NCBI GenBank assembly: GCA_037447605.1
Contig: CM074811.1
Coordinates: 1,323,027 to 1,387,026 of the forward strand
DNA: 64,000 nt
Direction of reading: 5' to 3'
Source: Zygnema circumcarinatum
Taxonomy: Eukaryota; Streptophyta; Zygnematophyceae; Zygnematales; Zygnemataceae
Shown: piece by piece, positions 12,457 through 23,754 of the stretch
Layout of the letters: every line of letters begins with the position of its first letter
Numbering within the stretch: the first letter of the stretch is position 1
Notes under the pieces: generated by a model
What the model was told of the DNA's origin: nothing
The model's database searches: none
Seen by the model: only the letters and a program-made list of their open reading frames with translations
Translations under genes and position numbers: made by a program

Positions 12457-13392
12457 ATGGCTCAGTCAACGGAGAGCATCCACGAGAAGATTGTGCCTTC
12501 AGATGAAGTCCCCGGAATGATGGAAAAGGTGGCGCCCTTGCTGCCAGAGGACATTCCAAACCCGGAGACGATTGGAAAAAAGCGAACCGAGGTAACGAGC
12601 AAGCACCAATGTAGAGTTTCTTAAAAGGCAATGACGGCGTTTCTTATGTGGCCGTGCTTGTAATCTTCTTGCAATCCCTTGCCAGCTTGTATATTACCAG
12701 CAAACTACCTTCTGGATATTGAACCGCGAGTTATGTAGCGTGGCAGAAGGCTGATGACCATGACGAGTGATGAGTGATGAGTGGGAGTGATGTGCATGAG
12801 TCATCACTCACTTTAGCCGATTTGGCTTGTTTGTAGCTATACTGGGTTTAAATCTTTGCGGTTTTTTTTTTTTTTTGCATTTCGAATGACAGTTTATCGT
12901 TAGTTGTGTGCAAACAGACGCAGGAAATTTTGGGCCGTCCAATTACCCTAGAGGACGCTGCCGAGGTGACTGCAGCAGCACAAGCTGCAGGGCAGGATAC
13001 CGGAAAAGGCAGCGTTGCAGCACGAATGCAGGTGAGACTAACTTTATCCGCCACCGGCCTGGATTCTACCTTCATGCAGGACCTTCGTACCTCCCAAATT
13101 GCACTTCGTTTGCCTTAGTTTACCTTACCAGAGTTTTCCTTTGCTTTATCACCACCCTAACAGCAGCCTCCAGGATTTTTTCTTTGTTTAAGCCATTGTG
13201 TACGGTGGTGGGCTGTCTGTGCAGTCGGCGGCGGCTGTCAATGTGAAGGAGGGCATAGTCCCGCCTGTGGGGACTCGCCCGCCCGGGACTGAACGGGGAG
13301 TGGTTACAGGCCCCGGGGAGCGCGCAATGACTCACTCGCATGTGGCTCGTGGAACGAAGTCGACAACTGGAGGACCTGGCCCCCATGGCTAA
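12457..13392 (+). CDS. Small LEA protein, seed-maturation-protein (SMP) family
   Basis: Three exons: 12457-12591, 12918-13031, 13225-13392, phase 0 throughout, 138 residues. Residues 46-90 hold one SMP repeat: RPITLEDAAEVTAAAQAAG, then GSVAARMQSAAA, as in LEA_5/D-34 type proteins, which accumulate in drying seeds or vegetative tissue and are thought to protect cell contents. The rest is hydrophilic and low-complexity (many Gly, Pro, Thr; PPVGTRPPGTERGVV and a GGPGPHG C-terminus). Typical SMP proteins carry two or three repeats in about 170-260 residues, so this is a reduced member. The start at 12457 has a good context (GAAATGGC); in-frame sequence before it (PADHFQRRLFAE) is open, so an upstream coding exon is possible. 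The ACGT cluster about 0.9 kb upstream fits ABA or dehydration control. Confidence 0.78.
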
Positions 13393-14029
13393 ACCTTCCA
13401 CGCAAGAGATGTTGTGAGCGGCATTTGGTTGCTCGATGAAAACTACACCAGGGTTTCGCAATGTTGCCTTTAAGCATCTCCTGTAAATAGGAGCAGTCTA
13501 AGCGGGACTCTCGCCCAAGTTTGTAACAGTAGAAAGCGTTGTAAGGACTGAAGACTGAGGGAAAGAGATGTGGCATTGAGGAGGGACAATTTTTCCAGTT
13601 AGAAATCAAGATCAGGAGCTGATGTGTGCCGTACTGTTGTGCCAAACTTTGATATGAAAGTCATGAGACCAACCACAACACACCCGTACCGTTTTCGTAC
13701 TGTTTTCGTACCCCCGCTCGAGGCCTTCTCTAATCATTGCGAATTCTTACCCTATTTACCTTATCCAATGGAAACTTGCCACATGTACAAATTGTCCGAC
13801 GCGGCGGATTCTAATTTGCGGATCTTGTAGCGTATTTTTCAAGTTTGTCGGTTTTTTTTTGTCGGTCCCCAACGGCTACGGACAAGCAGAACTTCCCCCC
13901 CGTCAGTCCCCGTTCGCTCTGAGCCAATCGCTGATCGCCACGTGGTCCGTACTTACCCACCTTGTCGGTTTGCGCCCTGGCGTTCTGAGCCGCCTGGCTT
14001 CGTCGTCGTGACGCGCGCTCCCTCCTCCT

Positions 14030-14060
14030 CGATTGGCGGAATCCAACATTCCGCCAATCG
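14030..14060. repeat. Perfect 13-base inverted repeat with 5-base spacer
   Basis: CGATTGGCGGAAT, five bases, then ATTCCGCCAATCG. Each arm contains a CCAAT box (ATTGG/CCAAT) overlapping an E2F-like TTCCGCC core. Could act as a paired protein-binding site or a cruciform. Confidence 0.9.
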
Positions 14061-14924
14061 GATGCCACTGGTGTCCGACAGATTTATCGAATTCTCCTAA
14101 TTTCTTGTTTTACGGCGGAACGGGGCATGCAACGACAGGTTCCAGCCGCGGGCCCGGATTTACCAACCTCCTGTCAGCGCTCGGCCAGAAAGTACAGTTC
14201 CTGCCACGCTGGCAGGAACGCCATATCGTACGATCTGTAAGTGGCTGCAGGGCCGTACCGTACGGATTCTGGTTCCGGTTTTCGACTTGAGCGCACCACC
14301 AGAGGCTGGCTTCAGCCATCGGCCTTTGAGGGAGGGAGAGAGAGAGGGAGGGAGGGAGGGGGTGGGCCCTGTCAGACTGCCTTCCAGGGCCATGGCGGCC
14401 AAGTGAAGGCCGTGAGGCTGCGGCGTAGTCGGTATATTGCTGTAAGTACTCATAGACATGCAGTTTTTTTTTTATTTTTTTGGAGGGGCTACGGGTGAGC
14501 CAAGCAGGTTTCAGTAACGCATTGCAACGTGTGGATATGGAGCAATCACCCCTCGAGCCAGAAACATGTGCATTTGCTTGAACTAGTCAGCTTTCTATCT
14601 CCATCCTCCGCTTCTACCCGCTCTGTGTGCAAGCCCCTTCCCTCCGTCACCCCTTCCCATTGTGGCTACTGTTGTGATATCCACATATTGGCGCAGCGCC
14701 GCATCCGCCACGCCGTCCTCCACCGCTCTTCCCTCGGCCCAGGCCGCGCCCGCCTCTCTCCGCCCGCCACCTTCAGCCGCCCGCCAGCGCCCCCTAGAAG
14801 CTGATCGGGACGCAGAAAGGATCCTGTGGCGGCGGCCCAAAGATTGTTCCTGCTACAGGTAAACCGAGAACATGCAGGACTGAGCGAACGGAGTATTTCT
14901 CCCTAGTATTACCTACCTCCTTCC

Positions 14925-15360
14925 CCACCCCTCTCGCTCGCCGACTCTCTCTCAGTCTCCCTCTCTCCCCCGCTCGCTCTCCTCTCTCGGCCTCTCTACC
15001 CCATCTTTCTTCCTCTTTTTCTGTGTATAATCTGGGCAGCCCGCCCTCCCGCCCACCTGCCGTCCCTCCAACCCCTCGTTTTTCTCGCCCCCATCTCCCC
15101 CACTCCACTCTCTCCTTCTCTATTCTCCCTCCTTTCCTCCTTTTTCCTGTACATTCGCAGCCCCCACTATCTCTCACGCCCCCTCGTCCTCCTGCAGTCT
15201 ATCTTTCCCTCCCTTCTCTATCCCTATCTCTCTCCCCCTTTCCCACTCTTGCTCCTCTTTCTCCCTCCGTTTGTTTTCCTCAGCTAGCCCGCTCGCTCTC
15301 CCTCTCTTCTCACTCCCTCTCTCACTCCTTTTTCCTCTTTTTCTTGCAGCTCTCTCCCTT
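14925..15360 (+). repeat. CT-rich polypyrimidine tract before gene A
   Basis: CTCTCCC, CCCTCC and CTTTTCC units over about 430 bases up to 45 bases before the gene A ATG. Pyrimidine patches are common plant core-promoter and 5'-leader features. Confidence 0.8.
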
Positions 15361-15404
15361 TGAGAAGCCCCCCGCTGCTTCTTTTTCACTAGCAGCAGCC
15401 CTCC

Positions 15405-16726
15405 ATGGCCACTGAAGTCCCCGTTGTGCCCCGTGCAAGAGTTTCCACCGACTATGACGATGTTGCAGGCGACCGGTGGTATGGAGAAAAAGGGGATGAA
15501 TACGACAAAGACGATTATGAAGAGGTAGAGGAGGTAGAGGAGGAAGAGGGAGAAGCTGACGGGCGCAGAGAGGCAGGTAAGGAAATCAAGTCGGTAGGAA
15601 ACGATCAGCACAGGAAGAGTTATGAGCAGGAGGAGGGTGGGGAGGGCTCCATATCCGGAAGCTATCCCGCTCTTTCAGTATCGGAAAAAGATTTCGATGT
15701 TCACGGTGACGACGGTTACGTCTCAAAGTCGAGAAACGGAGGTAGCTCAATCCATTCTAAAGAGGACGCCGAAGATGAAAAAGAGGAGAAGGGGAGAATG
15801 GCTGAGGGGACAGGCCATGATTTGTATCCAGATTCTGCCCATGGCATTTCAATTCGGTCCTCTGACACCGTCAGCGATATTCAGTTTGATGATGACGACG
15901 AAAAGGAGACGGACCCTCCAAATGCAGACCCGCCTTCGCAGGATAAAGAACTAACAAGACCAATATCATTGAGAGTGCGCTCTTCCAGTAATGTTGAAGG
16001 GGTTCTGTTTGATGATGAGGTTGCGGAAGACGACGATGAAGATGATGCTGAAGATGGGACACAAGCTCTTGACTCAAATCGCAAGGAGAATGCTGCAGAG
16101 GAGGTTGAGGTCAAGGAAGGTCCTTTGAAGACTTCAGAGCAGTCAGACTCTAGAGAGGAAGGTGTGGGAGAGGGTACAAATGCCAAGACTGATGGGTTGG
16201 AAAAGGCTTGGAAGGATCAAGCAGAGGAAGAGGGCATGGAAAATGAAGAAGAGGAGCTGTACAAGCACGGCCTTAGAGTGCGAGAGTCGAGGGCTGAGAG
16301 ATTGGTTGGAGAAGAGGAGACCCCCCCAGCAGCCATAGCACCGAATGCAACATCTGAGGTGCATATGCTTGCTCTTAATCAGAAGACAATTGCAGACTGT
16401 TGGTGTTGGTCCTGTCTTAATCAACTCCTTGTTTCAGATGATCTTTGATCACCGAATTTGCATGTGTCAGTATTCACCAGTATTCAGTAACTATTTAAGA
16501 ATGTGCTGTTTTACAGGAAGTGGCGAAGGTTCAATCTGATCTTAATCAAACGTCGGAGAAGGATCAACCAGTCACCCCTGACCCCAACAGCGTTTCTGCT
16601 ATACCGGTTGCCCCGAGCAAGCAGGGCAAAGCTAGTGATGATGACGAAAAACATGTAGTTGGTGGAAAGCCGATGCGTTTCCGCCGGATCCTGGGCCATT
16701 TTGTCTGTGGATGCCGACAGCATTAG
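15405..16726 (+). CDS. Acidic protein of unknown function, family member A
   Basis: Not recognised as a named family. Two exons, 15405-16358 and 16517-16726, phase-0 junction, 387 residues. The protein is extremely rich in Glu and Asp and probably disordered. Visible landmarks are an N-terminal MATEVPVVPRARVSTD; YPALSVSEKDF at residues 87-97; two copies of a basic-then-acidic motif, GISIRSSDTVSDIQFDD and ISLRVRSSSNVEGVLFDD; a weaker third (GLRVRESRAERLV); and a C-terminus with Cys pairs (GHFVCGCRQH). The N-terminus, YPALS motif, FDD motif and intron position are all shared with genes B (43888-45563) and C (47291-50838), so these are local paralogues. No signal peptide or membrane segment is seen. 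The ATG at 15405 is in good context (CCATGG) and is conserved with gene B. Confidence 0.85.
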
Positions 16727-16738
16727 ATGGGAATAATG

Positions 16739-16793
16739 AGCAGAGAGAGAGAGAGAGAGGGAGAGAGAGGAAGAGAGAGAGCGAGGGAGATGT
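16739..16793. repeat. (GA)n microsatellite
   Basis: GAGAGAGAGAGG-type run in the 3' flank of gene A, beginning about a dozen bases after the stop codon. Confidence 0.9.
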
Positions 16794-17357
16794 GCTGTAA
16801 GAGAGTGGCGCATGGAGGGCAAATGGTGAAGCCTTCATCTCAGTTGACAGTGGCAACAGAGGGCGGCATCCATGGCTGATGAGCTCAGGGATGAGAGGAG
16901 CAGGACTGCTGCAGGTGAGGATAAGCATGCCCTCCCTTGGTTTAAGGTTACTTTATTACTACAGCTCCGATCCTAAGGCCGAGGTTGGCTCTAAAATAGA
17001 ATAGAATAGAATAGAGCGGCTTTTATTTGGTTGTTTGCTTCTACTCTTCCTATTGCTGAACCGTTGTTGTTAACTTCATGTTTAGTAACGAGGGTTCCTT
17101 TTCGTTTTCATAGATTAATCCATCACTATTTATGGCGTCTAGAATGTCTTCACTTTATAGCAAGCTAACACTTGCTACACGGCGCTGCTGCAAACCTTAG
17201 ATCTCCATTTAATCCTTTACGTCCATGCAAGCCCGCCTGTCACGACCACTCTTACATAGTACAAGGGAAAGGTCTCATGTCTATGATTAAGCTCCTGGGT
17301 CCTCTCGTAAGGAGGGGAAATTGGCTATTTCAATTGGTGTGGGTTGTCAACGGAAGC

Positions 17358-17412
17358 TGGTTGGAGCTGGTTGGTTGGTTGGTTGGTTGGTTGGTTCGTT
17401 GGTTGGTTGGCT
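17358..17412. repeat. (GGTT)n microsatellite
   Basis: GGTTGGTTGGTT run, slightly interrupted near the end, in the intergenic region after gene A. Confidence 0.9.
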
Positions 17413-18435
17413 GGACGTTGATTATCCTTTTTTATATGTCACTCATGGGACGGTTGCATGAGTGGACCACATGCTTGGATGGTTTCTGAAGTCATCACTA
17501 CAAGTGAACTGATTTGAACATCAGGAACTGGGACCTGGAGTGCTTTCTGCTCACTACATTTGGTTGAAATCCTGGAAAGGGGAAGAAGAGGTGCCAGAGA
17601 AAAATAAAGTATCCAGTCCTTAACAGAGGGTTTTCGAAATAAGGGCCAACGGGAAGCTGGACCCACATCTGCTCGCGCATGTTGAGCAGTTGAAATTAAA
17701 GCTCCATTAGAGAGAACACTAGCTCAACATTGTATAATCGACTTTGCTTTCATTTCCAAGAAGAATGAAAATCGCATTCATCGCATCAACATTACATAGG
17801 AGAAGGCGCGTGTGTGTGCCAACACTACATGGTACCAATAGCCCCAAAAGTTGGGGAGCGCGCTAGTGCTAGTAACGGCTGCTGTGCTTCTAGCCAGCCC
17901 TAGGCCTAGGCGACAATATGGCCAACAAACCCCCTCATGCCTTCGGCCCGCCCAAACTTTGCCCTCCCCCCAAGTCCCCTACGGCTACCGTACAGATTCG
18001 TACAACGGAAGGTCCAAAACCGCCGCCGGTACCTCGCTTTTCCACGTGGCACATCTCCATTGGCCGATGTCAATATTCACACGTGTGAACCATTTCGCTT
18101 TGGCTTTTTAGCGCAGCGACAAAAGATCTCGGGCCACTACGAGACGCGTGGCGCCGCCAAACGTTCCTCGAATCCTGACCGTCCGATCGGGATAAATGGA
18201 CGGCCGATATTTCACTTGGGCCTTTGGGCCCTTCCGGGCTGGTTCGTAGCGGGGTGAAAGTCCGCCTATGACGTCAGCATAGATCCGCGGCGCGTTCGTA
18301 CTATCGGGCGGGCGCCGGAGCAGTTCAAAAAGGCCGCCTGTCCTACAAAGGAACTTTCCAGGCCGTACATGACGTACGGTTCGTACAGAAGGGGGCTTTT
18401 CCCCTCTCCTTCTCCTGCTGGCTGCTTGCAACCAC

Positions 18436-18668
18436 CGGCCCTGCAGGGAAGGAGACGGAGGCGGAGAGGGAGGGCGAGGGCGAGGGAGAGGGAGAGGGAG
18501 AGGGAGAGGAGAGGGAGAAGGAGAGGGAGAGGAAGAGGGAGAGGGAGAGGGAGGGAGAGGGGAGGGGGGGGGAGAGGGGAGAGGGAGAGGGAGTGGAAGG
18601 GAAGGAGAGGGGAGAGGGAGAGGGAGAGGGGAGGGAGAGGGGGGGGAGGGAGAGAGGAAGGGGGAGGA
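18436..18668. repeat. GA-rich polypurine tract
   Basis: About 230 bases of GGGAGA, GAGAGGG and GGAGGG units on the plus strand, about 0.9 kb upstream of the EF-hand carrier start. GAGA-type tracts bind BPC proteins in plants; that role is inference here. Confidence 0.9.
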
Positions 18669-19535
18669 TCGAGGATCAACGCAAGGAGAACGAGCAGAAG
18701 GTATGGTCCGGATGAAGCACATGGAGGAGAGGGAGAGGTGGAAGGGAGTGTGTGCAGAGTGTTTTGATTGATAGAGAGCGGGATCATTGGATAGAGTTAT
18801 CGGAAGGGAAGGATTATATGATTATATGATTATATGTACCGGTTTGGCAGCTTTATTGGAGTGTCATCGCTCTTGTTGTGGCATGTCGGGGCGCTGACCA
18901 TGTAGAGGAACTTCAACCTTCTCCTTAACGCTGAATACGAGCACCCTTTTTCAACTTTCGTAGGCATTCATGCCTCTTGCAAGCGTCTTAGGTAGAGTAA
19001 ATTATGCGATAAAATGACATGAAAACATATGATATTGTCGGAAAGGAGATTATTTCGGCATGGCATTAGCTGGATGGTTCCGAGACGTTCCTCAGGTCAT
19101 GCCCAATCTTGTGCTTAGCAATCTTATGGTCCGGAATTCGCATAGATCATGTCATACGCTTCAAAGTCGAAATGCTCACGCTCAGTTATGAATGATTATT
19201 GTAACCTCACGAGTCTCATTCATGAAGGTAGTTGCTCGGTGTTTGAAGTTTCAGGAGCCGCAGGAAAGCATCCTGTTCACATCCTGCAGTCTCTATTCTG
19301 CCTCGCCAGGTTTTTTTTTTTTTGAAATCTATGCCAATGTCTTTTGTCCCTGCAGGTAGAGGAGATGTACCTCCAAGCAAATCACACTGATAGATTTCTT
19401 GTTTGGCGAACGTTGATTGCTTAACGAATTTTGCGGAGACTTCGCGACACCTCTAGTTTATCCCTCAACCGAACAGCGTAGTGGGGGCAGTAAAGTCTCA
19501 AGGAGCTGAAACGCCCACTCATTTCAAGTCTGACG

Positions 19536-22500
19536 ATGTCATCACTTAGAAATGGTCAAGCCTTAAATTCAAGATATTTCGAGTCAAAAGAAACCGTCTG
19601 CTCTGATGTCGGAGTATCCTATGCAGCATTTGAGCTTACGACGGTTCCATGGTCAATAAAGTGGGGCAAGCCTCTATTTGAAGAAGACGCTGATAAGCCA
19701 GATCTCTGTTTGGAAGCTTGCTCTGTGCCTTATCTTCGAAGACGACGTGGAATTCAGTTCCTTAGAGCTGCAGCTGATTCCTTGATCAATAAACTGCCTA
19801 AAGGCTGGAATTTCGAGGAAAGTGTTGGAAGTCCACCATTAGAGCAGAGTGAACATTCGCAAGGTGGGGAAATAGGTAGAGAAGTAGCTTTGCAGACATG
19901 GCGGAGGGCGGAGCTTCAAGTTGCATCCTTGTCAAGTGCTCTCCAGGAGCTTCCTAGAAGGGGGGGACAAACTGCTGAAAATCGGGGAAAGGAAGAACTT
20001 CGAGCAATGTTTGACGAGATTGATCAGAATCATGACGGGCAATTGACTGAGGCGGAGATCAGATCATATGCCGCTAAACGAGGCCTTCCCACAACATATG
20101 TGCGCGAGTTTTTGGATCAGGCGCGCTATTCTTGGAGACCTTTGCATATGCCTTGGGAGAATCAAACCCCCATGGCTTTGGCATCACTGAATTCTTCCTC
20201 CAGAAGGGTGAGCTCTTCTGCAACATGTTTGGAGGGCAAGGAAAAGTCGTTTGCAATGCAGAGTGGGACTCAAACGATTCCTTGTTGTAATTCATTAGAA
20301 GGCATTGCCATTGAAAGCCTTTCACTTATGCATTAGACTAACAGAGTTTACAATGGCTTGTTTCAGCAACCCCGGCCGTCTTCTGTGGGTGGAAAGTCTG
20401 GAGGATTCCGGTGGCCTTTCAGAATACGGCCCTTCTTTGTTGCAGATGATGCTGTTGACTTTGAAGTTTTCAAGGCATTTGTGGAAGCGAAAGACGATGC
20501 TTTAAGAGATTCTTTCAATAAGATCGACCTCAACAAGGATGGAGTGATCACTGTTGCAGAGCTTGAAAAAGGAGTAAAGGTATGATATAAACTCGTTAAT
20601 CTCATCTAACGCATATGCCTTGCGTACGGTCAGAAGTCTACAAGGGAAGTGCTCAATTCTCCTTAAGGTTCTTCGTGAATGTTGTGATTGGTGTCTTTCC
20701 TAGGTATGACGCTCTTTGCACATGATAATGGGCTGAAATAGTAATGATGAACTTCAGACGCACGGATGAAGTGTGTTTCTTCTTGAAACGGCGAAACTCT
20801 TATCGTGGAGTCCTTTGTCGAGGTTTATCCGTACCGATGGCTGTCAAATAAACATTCTGAAGTTGTCTACTTGGGGTTCTGATGGGCTTCAGCAAGTGCG
20901 AGTTATGTGCGGTCGAACAGGCGACTACTATCCGGTGAAGCGAGCATGTGTGACAAAAATGATGCGGAAAATGCAGAAAAGCTTACGTTCAACTGTGTCC
21001 TTCCAGGTAAAGGAGCTCCCACTTAGTTTGAACACTTTCACACCCCTCTCTTTATGGCAGCTGCAAAGAGACTTTCTTTGACTACCTGCACTTACATGCT
21101 GTCTTTACTTTCCCATACTCACAGGAATTTCGAGATTTCTTCACACTACTTCCAAGCTCAGAGTACCTTCTAGACTATTGGCTTGATGCCAGTTGTTGTG
21201 CTCCCGGTCTTGACTATGGCAGCAATGTGCAGCTGCTTACAAGGGTGCAAGACTCATCTCGAAGTTATGCTCGGGGAGGCTCAAGCGGGAGTCCATGGAG
21301 TCACCTTTTGGCGGGAGGACTTGCAGGAGCGATCTCAAGAACAGTAACTGCCCCTCTTGAAACACTAAGGCTGAGAATGATGCTCTCTCCATCACAGAAC
21401 CTGGGGACAGTCTCAAAGGTGCGTTCCTTTCTAGGAGGTGGATTCCTTATTCACATGATAGAAGGTCCTGCAGCCCTTTCCTTGTCTATCTCTCCAGAGT
21501 CACTGTATCATAGCAGCATTTTTCTTTCCTTTACACCTCACAGGGCCCTCACTTGAGGAGGGACGTGAGGTTTGAGCTGTATCTCTACCGCTCCCTCTTC
21601 CTGTGTCGTCTTTCTTCCTTCCTCATGTGTATCTCAAGCATATTTCTGAATGATCTCCATGAAGATGTTTTGCGACTTGCATCCATGACGTAACGTGGAA
21701 CCCCAGGATAGCAATTTCAGTACATCTCCAAGCTTTTATTCTCAAACGAATGTGGTGACTATGTATAGTTGAGGAGGAAGGTAACGGAGGTGATGGTGAA
21801 ATGAATATTCTTTCGACTGAAGGCATTTACGTGCACATTCCTGGCAGGCGCTTCTTCGCACTGAAGGATGGCGTGCCTTCTTCAGGGGCAATTTCACCAA
21901 TGTAAGACGTTCGACTGGCTATGCTGTCCCCCCTTCAGAAACATTACCGCAGAATTCTTGTGAAGTTGTTCTAATTCACCTCTTTGCTGCAGGTGTTACG
22001 GTCAGCCCCACAAAAGTCAATCGATTTTTTTGCCTTTGAGGCCTACAAAGCCTTTCTGAGAGGCAAGAATAACCGCCAAGTGAGTGAGCCCTTGAAATGT
22101 GTTGATCTTTTTTTCGGTTCATGCTGGGGGGCCATCCTTTGACTCTGACATCGACATTTTGGATTGTTCTCTGATCCTCTCTCTTCTATCATCCCCTTCT
22201 TTACACAGTCTCGACAAACTGAAAGCTTGCATATGATAGCTGCCGGAGCCATGGCTGGTGCAACTTCGACTCTCATACTTTACCCACTGGATGTTGTAAG
22301 GAGTCGGCTTACTGTGCAAAGTAGCCAACAGGTGGGCTTTCCTCCCATTTTTTTCTCTTTTTAGGAAACAATTTGCATTTATATGGAAGTTTTTAGGTCT
22401 GGTGAGTTGAGATTGTTGCTCTTATATCTATGAATGCACCAGTCTTGCCGCCGAACCTAAACTCTCATCCTTCCGTTGCAGTACAAAGGAATTTTGGATG

Positions 22501-23548
22501 CATTGACAAAGATTCCACGCCAGGAGGGCTTCTTCGCGCTTTACCGAGGTACATAAATTCAGCCAAATGTTTTTTTTTTGGACAAGTATTGCTCCATCCA
22601 GCATTCACGTAGCATGAAAGCATGATTTTCTCGAGGAGACGAGCTTGATTTTGAATTAAAAGATTGGAAGGAATTAGGATACTTGCTTATTTGCTGAAGT
22701 TTGGGAACAGGTTTGGGCTTGAGCATTCTTTCTATCATCCCAGAAGCTGCCATCACATACGGTTGCTTTGATGTGCTCAAGAGCACATATAAGCAAGTGA
22801 TGAAGCAGGAACAAGTGGGAGTGGTGCCTGCCCTTGTGTGTGGTGTGACGTCAGCTTTTACCGGTATGCACTTTCCCCTCTCATCACCTTCACTGTCCTT
22901 ACGCATTCCTTCCACTTATTCCTCACACTCGGCTTGCCTTCTCTCAAGGCTTCCAGCTTTTCATTTGCAGAAGAAAATTTTCTGCATTGCCAGTGCTTGC
23001 TTGAGTTGCGAGCTTGCACTCAATCCTGCCCATTTCCGTCTGTGGCATGCATCAGGATTGTCAGTGGGGTTGAGCCACTTCAATTGTTAGAATCATCTGC
23101 ACTAATATAGCTATGGGAGTTTTAAGCATCCCTATTTGTAATTGCTGCCTTTTTTTGACGACGTGCACGACTGAAGCTTGATGAGCTTCTCTTCCTGCGG
23201 TTCTCTGTGCTGGCAGGGCAATTGGTAGCATATCCTTTGGAGCTGGTAGCAAGGCGCTGGCAAGTGGGAGGTGCAGCTGTGTACAGAGGCATAGGGGATG
23301 CATTCAAGCAGATCATTGCGAAGGAAGGGTTTCAGGGGCTGTACCGAGGCATTGTACCAGCATCCCTGAAAGTTGTGCCTATGGCAATTGTCAGTTTTGG
23401 AGTATATGAAGGAGCAAAGCAGGTGCTGGTACAGTTCTCAGAGTGGGAGGAGAGGAGACAGTTGGAGGAGGCTTTGCTGGAGGAAGAGAGAAGAATGCGA
23501 ACAGTGACACACTATCTCCCCCCAAATAGGGAGACGATGGAAGGGTGA
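19536..23548 (+). CDS. Calcium-dependent mitochondrial carrier (EF-hands plus SLC25 domain)
   Basis: Ten exons: 19536-20207, 20367-20579, 20893-21006, 21125-21418, 21848-21901, 21993-22079, 22209-22331, 22482-22548, 22711-22863, 23217-23548; total 2109 bases, 702 residues, all phases compatible. N-terminal half: canonical EF-hand loops DQNHDGQLTEAE (about residue 162) and DLNKDGVITVAE (about 277), and a degenerate EF-like end, STVSFQEFRDFFTLLP. From about residue 388 three SLC25 repeats follow: SHLLAGGLAGAISRTVTAPLETLR, then AAGAMAGATSTLILYPLDVVR, then a third with YPLELVARR. This layout fits the ATP-Mg/phosphate (APC/SCaMC) type of the inner mitochondrial membrane; the transported substrate is inferred only. 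The third PxD/ExxK/R motif reads PLELVA, lacking the basic residue. A charged tail (EEERRMR) ends the protein. Its 3' end converges on the Dicer-like gene. Exons 2-3 lie in a poorly conserved linker and are the least certain. Confidence 0.92.
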
Positions 23549-23754
23549 CGCACTACTGGTGCCGCTCGGTCTCACTGCGACGTGTCTTGAAGCCATCGTA
23601 TGTTATATTCTCATCAATGTAGGATCGAATTATAAATCTGTCGATTAATTTCAGTTTATTCTTGCACTTGACCGGAACATCGTTCAACGCACCACCTTTG
23701 GCGCGAAGTTTCAAGGGACGGTTATGATATTACGTGCAAATAATTTTACGACAT

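Larger units (their letters stand above)
13393..15404. promoter_or_regulatory. Intergenic region and promoter of acidic-family gene A
   Basis: No gene seen. It holds a GC-rich island at 13850-14420 with an ACGT core (CCACGTGG near 13939), a perfect 13-base inverted repeat at 14030-14060, GTAC-rich motifs near 14225 and 14255, and a GA repeat at about 14330-14362. A strongly CT-rich stretch at 14925-15360 runs up to the start codon at 15405 and is best read as a pyrimidine-rich core promoter and 5' leader of gene A. Open frames through it (Pro/Ser/Leu-rich) are artefacts. Confidence 0.55.
16727..19535. other. Intergenic: gene A 3' flank and promoter of the EF-hand carrier
   Basis: No supported gene. 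Contents: a GA repeat at 16739-16793 just after the gene A stop, a pentanucleotide AGAAT run at about 16995-17016, a GGTT repeat at about 17358-17412, a GC-rich island at 17850-18380 with ACGT and GTACGG motifs, and a long GA-rich tract at 18440-18665. From about 18780 to 19535 the sequence is plain and probably contains the 5' leader of the carrier gene. Pro/Ser-rich frames opposite the GA tract are artefacts. Confidence 0.6.

Noticed and set aside
18108-18787. Long Pro/Ser/Leu-rich minus-strand frames
   Set aside because: They are readings of the GA/CT microsatellite and have no conserved domain or splice context.
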